A stretch of 64,000 nucleotides of DNA from Arsukibacterium indicum (lineage in GTDB: Bacteria > Pseudomonadota > Gammaproteobacteria > Enterobacterales > Alteromonadaceae): positions 62,001 through 126,000 of the forward strand of contig NZ_JAHRID010000001.1 of the NCBI RefSeq assembly GCF_019100565.1, read 5' to 3'. The notes beneath the pieces were generated by a model. It was not told the origin of the DNA. It was given only the letters and a program-made list of their open reading frames with translations, and did not search any database. Within the stretch, counting starts at the first letter, position 1. Each line of letters opens with the position of its first letter. Positions 29,765 to 37,262 of the stretch are shown piece by piece. A program made the position numbers and the translations under genes.

Positions 29765-29802
29765 AGCCGCCGTTGTCAGCTAAGCGCTGCAACAATAAGT
29801 GT

Positions 29803-29879
29803 GCGTCCTTAGCTCAGCTGGTTAGAGCACCACCTTGACATGGTGGGGGTCGGTGGTTCGAGTCCACTAGGACGCACCA
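29803..29879 (+). tRNA. tRNA-Val, anticodon GAC
   Basis: A full cloverleaf can be folded: acceptor GCGTCCT/AGGACGC, D arm GCTC/GAGC, anticodon arm CCACC-TTGACAT-GGTGG with anticodon GAC at 29837-29839, T arm with TTCGAGT, discriminator A and an encoded CCA. It stands alone between the S9 peptidase gene and cobA, and no duplicated 3' end (attachment site) is seen in the window. Confidence 0.97.
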
Positions 29880-29891
29880 ATAAATTCAAAC

Positions 29892-29931
29892 AAAAACGCC
29901 GCTCAGCTGATTAAGCTTTAGCGGCGTTTTT
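29892..29931. terminator. terminator after tRNA-Val, shared with cobA
   Basis: AAAAACGCCGCT pairs perfectly with AGCGGCGTTTTT around a 16-base loop. It serves the tRNA on the plus strand and cobA on the minus strand. Confidence 0.85.
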
Positions 29932-29943
29932 GTTGTGGTCGTA

Positions 29944-30762
29944 TCACGCTGCCACCTCACTGGCGAGCTGTGTCTTTAGCTGCGCTAACATTTGCCCGGC
30001 ATCGCGTTGGCGCAGTGCCACCTGGCCCACCAGAATTAAACAGGGCGATTGCAGTGCCATGGTTTTTGCGGCATGGGTGGCATCGGCCAGGCTGCTTAAC
30101 ACTTGCCGTTGTTGCGGCCTACTGCCGTTCTCCACTAGTAACAGTGGCCAGTCAGCTGGCAGGCCATGAGCTATCAGCTGCTGGCTAATCTCGCCAAGCG
30201 CATTCAGCCCCATATAAAACACCAGGGTCTGGCCGGGTTTGGCCAGACTGGCCCAGTCTTGGGTAGTATCGCTGTTTTTATCCACCGCGCTGATAAAGCG
30301 CAGCTGCTGGGCAATACCACGCTCAGTCAGCGGTATGCCGGTCGCGGCAGCACAGCCAGAAGCGGCGCTGATACCGGGCACTATTTGCCACTGGATGCCG
30401 GCGCTGTCCAACGCATCCAGCTCTTCGGCTAAGCGGCCGAAAACAGCCGGATCGCCGCCTTTTAACCGCACTACTTTTAAGCCCTGCTGGGCCAGTTGCA
30501 CCAGCAAGGCGCCGATTTCTGCCTGCGAATAACGATGCAGGCCACGGCTTTTACCGACATCAAAGCACGGACAGCCAGCCGGAATAAGCGCCAGCACCTC
30601 TTTACTTACCAGCCGGTCGTAGACTACAGCTTCCGCCTGCTGCATCAGCTTTAAAGCGCGCAGGGTCAGTAAATCTGCGGCGCCCGGGCCGGCGCCTACC
30701 AGCGCCACTGCACCGGCTTTAGTTAACTGGCCGCGCCGGTTAACAGTATTAATGGGTAACAT
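29944..30762 (-). CDS. cobA: uroporphyrinogen-III C-methyltransferase
   Basis: This SAM-dependent enzyme makes precorrin-2, the precursor of siroheme. The 272-residue protein has VGAGPGAADLLTLRA, the substrate/SAM segment RLKGGDPAVFGR, and GIPLTERG. The ATG at 30762 has AAGGAG 7 bases before it and overlaps the end of nasA by 14 bases, so the genes are co-translated. It contains only the methyltransferase, unlike CysG, so the dehydrogenase and ferrochelatase steps must come from elsewhere. Its place supplies siroheme for NirB. Confidence 0.93.
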   Translation of the reverse strand: MLPINTVNRRGQLTKAGAVALVGAGPGAADLLTLRALKLMQQAEAVVYDRLVSKEVLALIPAGCPCFDVGKSRGLHRYSQAEIGALLVQLAQQGLKVVRLKGGDPAVFGRLAEELDALDSAGIQWQIVPGISAASGCAAATGIPLTERGIAQQLRFISAVDKNSDTTQDWASLAKPGQTLVFYMGLNALGEISQQLIAHGLPADWPLLLVENGSRPQQRQVLSSLADATHAAKTMALQSPCLILVGQVALRQRDAGQMLAQLKTQLASEVAA

Positions 30763-33463
30763 CGCTAAGCTCCTTACTCTTTTGTTGCGCAATTAGCGCC
30801 GTTAGCTCCGGTAAACAGGAGCCACAGTTAGTACCGCATTGCAGCTGCTTACCAAGCTTGGCAGTGCTGTCAGCCCCCTTTTTTATCGCCTGGCAAATCG
30901 CTTTGCTTCGGACATTAAAACAGCTGCAAATCAGCGCGCTGTTATCGACAGGCCCACCCTGCCCGGCCCTGCCGCTTAGCATGCGCCGGCGACTGTCAAG
31001 GCTTAACGGCGCAGTAAATTGCTGGTTCAGCCAAACCTGATCGGTATCGGTTAATGCGGTGCCGGCCAGTAGCAGCCATTGCAGTTGGTTGTCCCGGATA
31101 GCTGCCGCGCGATAACTGGTTAATTCGCCATGTTGACTATCATTGCAATGCAGAGTTGGGGCTAATTGCAGCTGTTGCAGCAACAGGCTGATCTCAGCCA
31201 GTGAGGTAGTCACTGCCAGCCGGTAGCTCTGACAGTCGCTAAGTGGCACCCGCGCCAGATAATGCGGGCTAAATAATTGCAGTTGTTCAGGCGTTAAGGG
31301 TTGGCGGGTGAACAACAGTGCCTGCCAGTTGGCAACAAAACGCTTTAGCGCCACCTGGCTAAGCTTTAACGCCGGCTGGCCGGAAATCGGATCGGTATCG
31401 GCCGCAAACAACACATCAGCCCGGGCCTGGCTGGCAAACTGGGCGCTCCAGTGCATCGGTATAAACAGCTCACTGGGGCGCTGGTTATCGCTGATTTCAA
31501 CACGCAGCAGCAAGCAGCCGCTGGCGTTACTTAGTTGTACCAGCTCGCCCTCACTGAGGCCGTATAAGGCAGCATCAGCGGGGTGTAGCGAAACAAAAGG
31601 CTCCGGCCTATGCTGCATTAAGCTGGCGACCTCACCGGTACGGGTCATGCTATGCCACTGATCGCGCAAGCGGCCACTGTTTAGCCACAGCGGCGTCGCC
31701 GGCGTTGCCTGAGTCAAGCCGCGCTGGCGTAGCGCAATAAACTGTGCCCGGCCACTGGCAGTAAAGAACCGGCCATCAGCAAATAAGCGCGCCATACCCT
31801 GTGGGTTGCTATCGGTTACCGGCCATTGGATAGGTGCAAGTTGCTGGTATTGCTCAGCGCTAAGTTGTGCCAGCGCCGAGATATTAAAAGCACGTTCGCC
31901 GTTATTTTGATATGCAGACAGCGCGGCATGTTCAGCAAAAATTTCTGCAGCATTGGCAAAATTAAAGCCCTGGCTAAAGCCCATAGCGCGGGCAACCTCA
32001 CAGATAATTTGCCAGTCGGCTTTGGCTTGGCCTGGTGGTGGGCATAGCGCGCGCTGGCGTGAAATGCGCCGTTCAGAATTAGTCACTGTGCCATCTTTCT
32101 CGCCCCAGCCCAGCGCCGGCAATTTAATGCTGGCAACATCCAGCGTATCGGTATGCTGATAAATATCGCTAACGATAACCAGCGGGCACTTGGCTAGCGC
32201 GGCTTTTACCTTATCGGCCTGCGGCATACTGACCAGCGGATTGGTCGCCATTATCCACACGGCTTTAATCTCGCCACGCTCAATCGCCTGAAACAGCTCT
32301 ACCGCTTTATAACCCGGCGTGGCGACCAGGTTTGGTGCCTGCCAGAACTCACCGACTAAAGCTTGCTGCGCCGGGTTACTGTAATCAATATGGGCCGCCA
32401 GCTGATTGGCCAGGCCGCCGACTTCGCGCCCGCCCATCGCATTGGGCTGACCGGTCAGCGAAAAAGGGCCACAGCCCGGCTTGCCAATGCGGCCGGTCGC
32501 CAGATGGCAGTTGATAATGGCATTAACTTTATCGGTGCCATCAATGGCCTGATTTACGCCTTGCGAAAACAGCGTCAGGCTAAACGTTTCATCGGCAAAG
32601 CAGCGGTAAAACTGCAAAACCTGCTCTAAGGGTAAATCACAGCCAATGGCTACCTGCTCCACTGTCGCTGCTTGCAGCTGCGCACTGGCCAGCGCGTCGG
32701 CAAAACCCTCGGTATGCAAATTGATAAAACGCTGATCTAGCTTGCCCTGCTGCGCTAGAAAACTGAGTAAACCATTAAACAGCAGCACATCGGTGCCGGG
32801 GCGCAGTTTTAAGTGTAAGTGCGCAGCCTCGCAGCTGGCACTGCGCCTTGGGTCTATCACCACCAATTTGGCGTCCGGCTTAGCCTGCAACACAGCCTGG
32901 ATGCGCTGAAATAATACCGGATGGTTCCAGGCCATATTGGCCCCCACCAGCACAAACAAGCTAGCCTGTTCAATATCGTCATAGCAGCCTGGCACCACAT
33001 CGGCACCAAAGGCGCGTTTATGCCCGGTCACGGTGGAAGCCATACATAAGCGCGAATTAGTATCCACGTGCGCACTGCCAATAAAGCCTTTCATCAGCTT
33101 ATTGGCGACATAGTAATCTTCGGTCAGCAACTGGCCGGATAAATACATGGCCACGGCGCCGGGGCCGTGCTCAGCGATGGTCTGCTGTAAGCCTTCTGCC
33201 ACCGCGCGAATGGCCGTTGGCCAATCACAGTCTGCACCATTAACTTCTGGCTGTAATAAACGGCCGCTAGTGCCCAGGGTCTGGCCAAGCGCACTACCTT
33301 TAACACAAAGCCGGCCGAAATTAGCTGGATGCGCGTCATCGCCCCTGATCCTGAGATGAGCACCCTGCGCTGTCGGGCCTTGCTCTGCGTTGCTGGCGCG
33401 AACGCCACAGCCGACGCCGCAATAGGGGCAGGTCGTTAAGATGTTGCTTAAAGTGTCGCTCAT
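30749..33463 (-). CDS. nasA: assimilatory nitrate reductase catalytic subunit
   Basis: NasA reduces nitrate to nitrite in the cytoplasm for nitrogen assimilation. The N-terminal [4Fe-4S] ligands are Cys12, Cys15, Cys19 and Cys53. A molybdopterin-guanine-dinucleotide domain follows (TNSRLCMAS, FSLTGQPNAMGGREVGG). The C-terminus has a BFD-like [2Fe-2S] domain (CSCFNVR, QCGTNCGSC), as in Klebsiella-type NasA. No signal peptide is seen. The electron donor is probably the FAD protein encoded at 39136-40440. It has a sigma-54 promoter and an attenuator leader. Confidence 0.95.
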   Translation of the reverse strand: MSDTLSNILTTCPYCGVGCGVRASNAEQGPTAQGAHLRIRGDDAHPANFGRLCVKGSALGQTLGTSGRLLQPEVNGADCDWPTAIRAVAEGLQQTIAEHGPGAVAMYLSGQLLTEDYYVANKLMKGFIGSAHVDTNSRLCMASTVTGHKRAFGADVVPGCYDDIEQASLFVLVGANMAWNHPVLFQRIQAVLQAKPDAKLVVIDPRRSASCEAAHLHLKLRPGTDVLLFNGLLSFLAQQGKLDQRFINLHTEGFADALASAQLQAATVEQVAIGCDLPLEQVLQFYRCFADETFSLTLFSQGVNQAIDGTDKVNAIINCHLATGRIGKPGCGPFSLTGQPNAMGGREVGGLANQLAAHIDYSNPAQQALVGEFWQAPNLVATPGYKAVELFQAIERGEIKAVWIMATNPLVSMPQADKVKAALAKCPLVIVSDIYQHTDTLDVASIKLPALGWGEKDGTVTNSERRISRQRALCPPPGQAKADWQIICEVARAMGFSQGFNFANAAEIFAEHAALSAYQNNGERAFNISALAQLSAEQYQQLAPIQWPVTDSNPQGMARLFADGRFFTASGRAQFIALRQRGLTQATPATPLWLNSGRLRDQWHSMTRTGEVASLMQHRPEPFVSLHPADAALYGLSEGELVQLSNASGCLLLRVEISDNQRPSELFIPMHWSAQFASQARADVLFAADTDPISGQPALKLSQVALKRFVANWQALLFTRQPLTPEQLQLFSPHYLARVPLSDCQSYRLAVTTSLAEISLLLQQLQLAPTLHCNDSQHGELTSYRAAAIRDNQLQWLLLAGTALTDTDQVWLNQQFTAPLSLDSRRRMLSGRAGQGGPVDNSALICSCFNVRSKAICQAIKKGADSTAKLGKQLQCGTNCGSCLPELTALIAQQKSKELSDVTH

Positions 33464-33489
33464 GTGTTTGGGCCATCTTCGAAAAGGCG

Positions 33490-33538
33490 AAAAAAAACGC
33501 CCGCTGCGGCAACCGGAAAACCGGAGACACAGCGAGCG
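33490..33538 (-). terminator. leader terminator (attenuator) upstream of nasA
   Basis: In the nasA leader, CGCTCGCTG pairs with CAGCGGGCG (9 pairs including one T-G) around an inner CCGG-TTTT-CCGG hairpin and is followed by eight T. It ends 27 bases before the nasA ATG, so it must be bypassed for expression. Its 5' arm contains the 3' arm of the hexaloop hairpin listed next. Confidence 0.82.
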
Positions 33539-33585
33539 CCATTGCTCGTGAAACTGTTTGCTTTGTTATTACCTCTTAGTGCAAT
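33533..33585 (-). promoter_or_regulatory. NasT (ANTAR) target hairpins in the nasA leader
   Basis: Hairpin P2 (33548 to 33533) is CGAGC-AATGGC-GCTCG, a 5-bp stem with a hexaloop having A at position 1 and G at position 4, the published ANTAR-target rule. Upstream, P1 is imperfect: ATTGC/GTAAT around an 8-base loop containing AAGAG (33585 to 33568). P2 and the terminator cannot form together, so a protein stabilising P2 would allow read-through. Confidence 0.65.
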
Positions 33586-33593
33586 TAAGGTTT

Positions 33594-33609
33594 TGCAAAC
33601 ACGATGCCA
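33594..33609 (-). promoter_or_regulatory. sigma-54 promoter of nasA
   Basis: TGGCAT-N5-TTGCA-type element with GG and GC spaced exactly as in the -24/-12 consensus (TGGCACG-N4-TTGCW). The predicted start, about 12 bases after the GC, places P1 at the 5' end of the transcript. Upstream activator (NtrC) sites were not confidently found. Confidence 0.6.
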
Positions 33610-33786
33610 ACTCGTAACTTTATTTATTATCAATACGTTACTAAAAAACCGCCGCTGTAGCAGCCGGCCACTGCGCCTTAGCACAGTGCAGGCCGCACCA
33701 AAAAAGAGCATTTCAGCCGCTTTCATCAGCCAGCCCGAATGCCTGATGCCGCTGTCAGCCCAACCACAGCAACAATAACGACAGGC

Positions 33787-33802
33787 TGGAACAGCTCTTG
33801 CT
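33787..33802 (+). promoter_or_regulatory. sigma-54 promoter of nasT-nasS
   Basis: TGGAAC-N5-TTGCT-type element with exact GG-GC spacing; one mismatch in the -24 block. The predicted start is near 33813, about 39 bases before nasT. The intergenic region 33610-33786 between divergent nasA and nasT holds no gene and would contain activator sites. Confidence 0.5.
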
Positions 33803-33851
33803 ACACACTTACTAACTAACGTTAATAACGGACAGCTGTACAGTGGAGAAA

Positions 33852-34430
33852 ATGCCGTTATCAGTGATGCTGGTAGATGATGAAACTGAGCGGGCGATGC
33901 TGGTAGAACACGCCCTGGCCGAGCACGGCTATCAGGTGGTATGCCGGCTAACCAGCACGGCTGCGCTGCGCTATCACGTCGAGCGGGTGCAGCCGGATAT
34001 TATTATTATTGATATGGACTCGCCCGATCGCGATACGCTGGAGCATATGACGGTAATAAGCCAGCATAACCCGCGGCCTATAGTGTTTTTTGCCGGCCCC
34101 GATGATAGTCCAGACAGCATTAAGCGGGCTATTCAGGCCGGTGTCAGTGCCTATATTGTTGATGGCTTAACAGCAAAACGGGTGAAGCCGATTATCGACG
34201 TGGCAGTGGCGCGTTTTAACGAGTTTCAGCAATTACGCCAGCAGTTGCACAGCAGCCAGAACCAGTTGGCAGAGCAGCAACTGATTGATAAAGCCAAGCG
34301 CCTGCTAATAAAAAAGCAGCAAATGGATGAAGCCAAAGCCTTTAGCACCCTGCGTAAGCTGGCAATGGACCGGCAACAAAAAATGGCCGACGTCGCCAAA
34401 GATGTGATTACTATTCTGGAGGCACTATGA
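33852..34430 (+). CDS. nasT: ANTAR-domain response regulator NasT (transcription antiterminator)
   Basis: The N-terminal receiver-like domain has VMLVDDE and Asp54 in IIIDMDSPDRDTLE, a NasT hallmark. The C-terminal ANTAR domain (about residues 125-190, with KRLLIKKQQMDEAKAFSTLRKLAMD) binds RNA. NasT prevents termination in nitrate-assimilation leaders and is held by NasS without nitrate. GGAG lies close before the ATG; an in-frame GTG 9 bases earlier is an alternative. It overlaps nasS by four bases (ATGA), which favours balanced synthesis of the two proteins. Confidence 0.92.
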   Translation: MPLSVMLVDDETERAMLVEHALAEHGYQVVCRLTSTAALRYHVERVQPDIIIIDMDSPDRDTLEHMTVISQHNPRPIVFFAGPDDSPDSIKRAIQAGVSAYIVDGLTAKRVKPIIDVAVARFNEFQQLRQQLHSSQNQLAEQQLIDKAKRLLIKKQQMDEAKAFSTLRKLAMDRQQKMADVAKDVITILEAL

Positions 34431-35593
34431 CAGGGCGTTATCAGACCGGACAGCAAACACTAACGCTGGGCTTTGTGCCGTTGCTGGATGCCGCGCCGCT
34501 TATCCTAGCCAAAGAGCTAGGGCTGTTTGCCGCCCAAGGGCTGAAGGTGTCGCTGCAGCGCGAAGCATCCTGGGCCAGTATCCGCGATAAAGTCGCCTTT
34601 GGCGTGCTGGACGGCGCTCAGATGATAGCACCGCTGCCGCTGGCCTCCAGCTTAGGCTTAGGTGCGACAGCCGTGCCAATGACTACAGCACTGGTACTGA
34701 GCAGCGGTGGCAATGCGATAACCTTATCCAACCGCTTATTGCAGCAGCTGGATCTGGACTCGGCCAAACTACCCTGCCCACTGGCCAGTGGTAAGGCACT
34801 GCAGCAGTATCTACAACAAGTACCGCAACGCCAGCAACCGCTGCGCCTGGCCACGGTATCGCCTTATTCCTGCCATCATTATCAGTTGCATTACTGGTTA
34901 AGCACTGCCGGTATCAGCGCCCGCCAGGTTGACGTAATAGGTGTGGCACCGGCGGCAATGGCAGCACAACTGGCAGACGGCGCGATTGACGGCTTTTGTG
35001 TTGGTGAGCCGTGGAGCAGCCTGGCGCAGTTAAGCGGCCACGGTGCCATTGTCACCAGTTGCGATCAGCTGTGGCATAACTGGCAGGAAAAGGTATTTGC
35101 GGTAAGCCAGCAATTTGCAAACAGCCGACCGCAGTGTTATCTGGCCTTACTTACTGCACTGTTACAAGCCTGCCACTGGCTGCACGACATCCAAAGCAAT
35201 AGCGATAAAACCGCCCAGCTGTGGCACTGGCTGGCGCAAAGCCAATATTTAGCCCTGGCAGATAGCGACTTAAACCACGCTAGTCTGTTTAACCCGGCGG
35301 TGCCGCAAGCGTTTTTTGGCGCAGCGCTTAATATGCCGTGGCGCTCGCAAGGCGCCTTTATTTTGCAGCAAATGCGCCACCTGCAGCAATGGCAGGGGCC
35401 GCTCGATCATCCGCTGTTAAACCAGGTGTACCGGCCAGATTTGTACCGCCAGGTTGCCGCCAGCCTCGGCTTTAATGCGCCGGCAGAGGACTGGCGGCTG
35501 GAAGGCAACGCTGGCGTAAATGATGCTGGCAGCCGCTTTGTTGATGGCCAGCTGTTTGGGGTCAGCAAACCCTTGGCTGCTGTGCAGCAATAG
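34427..35593 (+). CDS. nasS: nitrate-sensing NasS, NrtA-like protein without signal peptide
   Basis: The 388-residue protein is a paralogue of the periplasmic nitrate-binding NrtA encoded two genes downstream (shared LGFVPLLDAAPLILAKELG, GAIDGFCVGEPW, EKVFAVSQQ) but begins directly with the binding domain and has no export signal. In the known NasS-NasT systems the cytoplasmic NasS binds nitrate and releases NasT. The ATGA overlap with nasT supports this. It could be mistaken for a transporter component by similarity alone. Confidence 0.9.
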   Translation: MTGRYQTGQQTLTLGFVPLLDAAPLILAKELGLFAAQGLKVSLQREASWASIRDKVAFGVLDGAQMIAPLPLASSLGLGATAVPMTTALVLSSGGNAITLSNRLLQQLDLDSAKLPCPLASGKALQQYLQQVPQRQQPLRLATVSPYSCHHYQLHYWLSTAGISARQVDVIGVAPAAMAAQLADGAIDGFCVGEPWSSLAQLSGHGAIVTSCDQLWHNWQEKVFAVSQQFANSRPQCYLALLTALLQACHWLHDIQSNSDKTAQLWHWLAQSQYLALADSDLNHASLFNPAVPQAFFGAALNMPWRSQGAFILQQMRHLQQWQGPLDHPLLNQVYRPDLYRQVAASLGFNAPAEDWRLEGNAGVNDAGSRFVDGQLFGVSKPLAAVQQ

Positions 35594-35692
35594 GGCCATG
35601 CTGGTGCAATTTGCACTGTTATTGTGCCTGAACACTGCAGGAACAAGTTACCAAAAAATATTAAGCAATTGAAAATAATCACCTTTTAAAAC

Positions 35693-35708
35693 TGGCACAC
35701 TAGCTGCT
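35693..35708 (+). promoter_or_regulatory. sigma-54 promoter of the nrtA operon
   Basis: TGGCACA-CTAG-CTGCT matches the -24/-12 consensus at TGGCAC and TGC with exact spacing. The predicted start near 35719 is 4 bases before hairpin P1. This is the best of the three sigma-54 matches in the window. Confidence 0.7.
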
Positions 35709-35722
35709 TTGTTTTAGTTACA

Positions 35723-35782
35723 GGTTGCAAAGAGGCAACCAAAAGATAAAACCAGCTAACAAGCTAATGGCAAAGGCGCCAT
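35723..35782 (+). promoter_or_regulatory. tandem NasT (ANTAR) target hairpins in the nrtA leader
   Basis: P1 (35723-35740) is GGTTGC-AAAGAG-GCAACC and P2 (35767-35782) is ATGGC-AAAGGC-GCCAT. Both are perfect stems with hexaloops carrying A1 and G4, and they are 26 bases apart. The 3' arm of P2 (35778-35782) lies within the 5' arm of the terminator, so the structures exclude each other. This is the textbook ANTAR antitermination layout. Confidence 0.8.
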
Positions 35783-35826
35783 CTGGCTGTATCCGCAACA
35801 GGGTGCAGCCAGATGGCGTTTTTTTT
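35777..35826 (+). terminator. leader terminator (attenuator) upstream of nrtA
   Basis: CGCCATCTGGCTG pairs perfectly over 13 bp with CAGCCAGATGGCG around a 16-base loop and is followed by eight T. It sits 30 bases before the nrtA ATG and 180 bases after the nasS stop, so it gates the whole nrtABC-nirBD transcript. Confidence 0.88.
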
Positions 35827-35855
35827 CGCCCTGTTTTTCTAAAAGGACAGCACTA

Positions 35856-37262
35856 ATGACACAGCCGAATCGCATTAACCGCCGCCGTTTGTTACTGGCA
35901 CTGGGTTTAAGCCTGAACTTAAGTTGTAGCTTACCGGCCTTTGCTGCACCGGAGAAACCGGATCTGAAACTGGGCTTTATTAAGCTGACCGATATGGCCC
36001 CGCTGGCGGTAGCGCTGGAGCGGGGTTACTTTGAAGATGAAGGCCTGTATGTGCAGTTAGAGGCCCAGGCCAACTGGAAAGTGCTGCTGGACCGGGTGAT
36101 AGACGGCCAGCTCGACGGCGCCCATATGCTGGCTGGTCAGGCCTTAGCCGCCAGTATTGGCATAGGCACCCAGGCGGCGATGCAAACTGCCTTGGTGATG
36201 GACTTAAACGGCAATGCCTGCACCGTCAGCAACGCGGTATGGCAGCAGATAGCCGCTACAGTTGCGCGCAACAGCGATGGCAAACCGCAATATCCGGTTA
36301 GCGCTGAGGCGCTGCAAACAGCGCTGGCAGCCAAAACCAAACAGGGTGAAAAGCTGCAATTTGGTATGGTGTTTCCGGTATCGAGCCATAACTACGAACT
36401 GCGCTACTGGCTGGCGGCCGGTGGCGTACACCCGGGGTTTTATGCGCCGGAGCATGGCGATAACAGTGGCCAGCGACAAGCTGAGGTATTGCTCTCGGTT
36501 ACGCCGCCACCGCAAATGCCGGCGACGATGGAAGCCGGCACTATCGATGGCTACTGCGTTGGCGAGCCGTGGAACCAGCAGGCGGTGCTGCGCGATTTGG
36601 GTGTGCCGCTGGTCACTAACTACGACATTCACACCAACCTGGCCGAGAAGGTGTTTGGGGTGAGCCAAAGCTGGGCTGAGCGTTACCCCGAAACCCATTT
36701 TCATCTGGTAAAAGCGCTGATCCGCGCCGGCCATTGGCTGGATGCAGATAACAACGCTAACCGAGCTGCCGCCGCCAAACTGATTTCGCAGCCCTATTAT
36801 GTTGGTGCTGATGAAAAGGTTATCGCCAATAGCATGAGCGGCGTCTTTGCCTATGCCCGTGATGATATCCGCGCCACGCCAGACTTTAATGTGTTTTTCC
36901 GTTACCACGCCACCTACCCCTACTACTCGGATGCTGTGTGGTATTTAAGCCAGATGCGGCGCTGGGGCCAAATCAGTGAGGCCAAACCAGATAGCTGGTA
37001 TCAGGATATTGCCAAACAGGTGTTTCAGCCGGCACTGTATCAGCGCGCCGCCAAAGCACTGATAGCCGAAGGCAAGCTCTCTGCTGCCGATTTTCCCGAC
37101 TTTGCCACAGAAACGGGCTACCGGCCGCTTGATGCCACCCGCTTTATCGACGGTAAACCCTTTGATGCCACAGCGCCAAACGCCTATTTAAAGCAATTTG
37201 CCATTGGCTTAAAAGACTACACCTTTGCCAACGGCAAAAAGATGAGAGGAGCACAACAATGA
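35856..37262 (+). CDS. nrtA: nitrate ABC transporter substrate-binding protein
   Basis: The 468-residue protein starts with a twin-arginine-like stretch (NRRRLLLALGL) and a hydrophobic core ending near AFAAPEK, so it is exported, by Tat or Sec. The binding domain is NrtA-type (LGFIKLTDMAPLAVALERGYF, GMVFPVSSHNYELRYWLAAGG, GTIDGYCVGEPWNQQ). It captures nitrate or nitrite in the periplasm. It overlaps nrtB by four bases. AAAGGA precedes the start. Confidence 0.93.
   Translation: MTQPNRINRRRLLLALGLSLNLSCSLPAFAAPEKPDLKLGFIKLTDMAPLAVALERGYFEDEGLYVQLEAQANWKVLLDRVIDGQLDGAHMLAGQALAASIGIGTQAAMQTALVMDLNGNACTVSNAVWQQIAATVARNSDGKPQYPVSAEALQTALAAKTKQGEKLQFGMVFPVSSHNYELRYWLAAGGVHPGFYAPEHGDNSGQRQAEVLLSVTPPPQMPATMEAGTIDGYCVGEPWNQQAVLRDLGVPLVTNYDIHTNLAEKVFGVSQSWAERYPETHFHLVKALIRAGHWLDADNNANRAAAAKLISQPYYVGADEKVIANSMSGVFAYARDDIRATPDFNVFFRYHATYPYYSDAVWYLSQMRRWGQISEAKPDSWYQDIAKQVFQPALYQRAAKALIAEGKLSAADFPDFATETGYRPLDATRFIDGKPFDATAPNAYLKQFAIGLKDYTFANGKKMRGAQQ

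Noticed and set aside
29803-29879. tRNA-Val as an integration site for a genomic island
   Set aside because: No integrase and no repeated tRNA 3' end in the window; flanking genes look like stable chromosome.
33572-33590. Alternative first hairpin CCTTA...TAAGAGG in the nasA leader with ATTGCA in the loop
   Set aside because: It starts upstream of the transcription start predicted from the sigma-54 element, so most of its 5' arm would not be in the RNA.
33661-33720. NtrC-like GGTGC/GCAC pairs upstream of nasA
   Set aside because: Half sites are in the wrong orientation and spacing for the NtrC consensus.
33464-33778. Open frames in the nasA-nasT intergenic region on both strands
   Set aside because: They cross the sigma-54 promoter, hexaloop hairpins and attenuator; regulatory DNA explains the region better.
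36204-36908. 234-residue open frame antisense to nrtA
   Set aside because: It lies wholly inside a well supported gene, lacks family motifs and has no ribosome site; it is a high-GC shadow frame.
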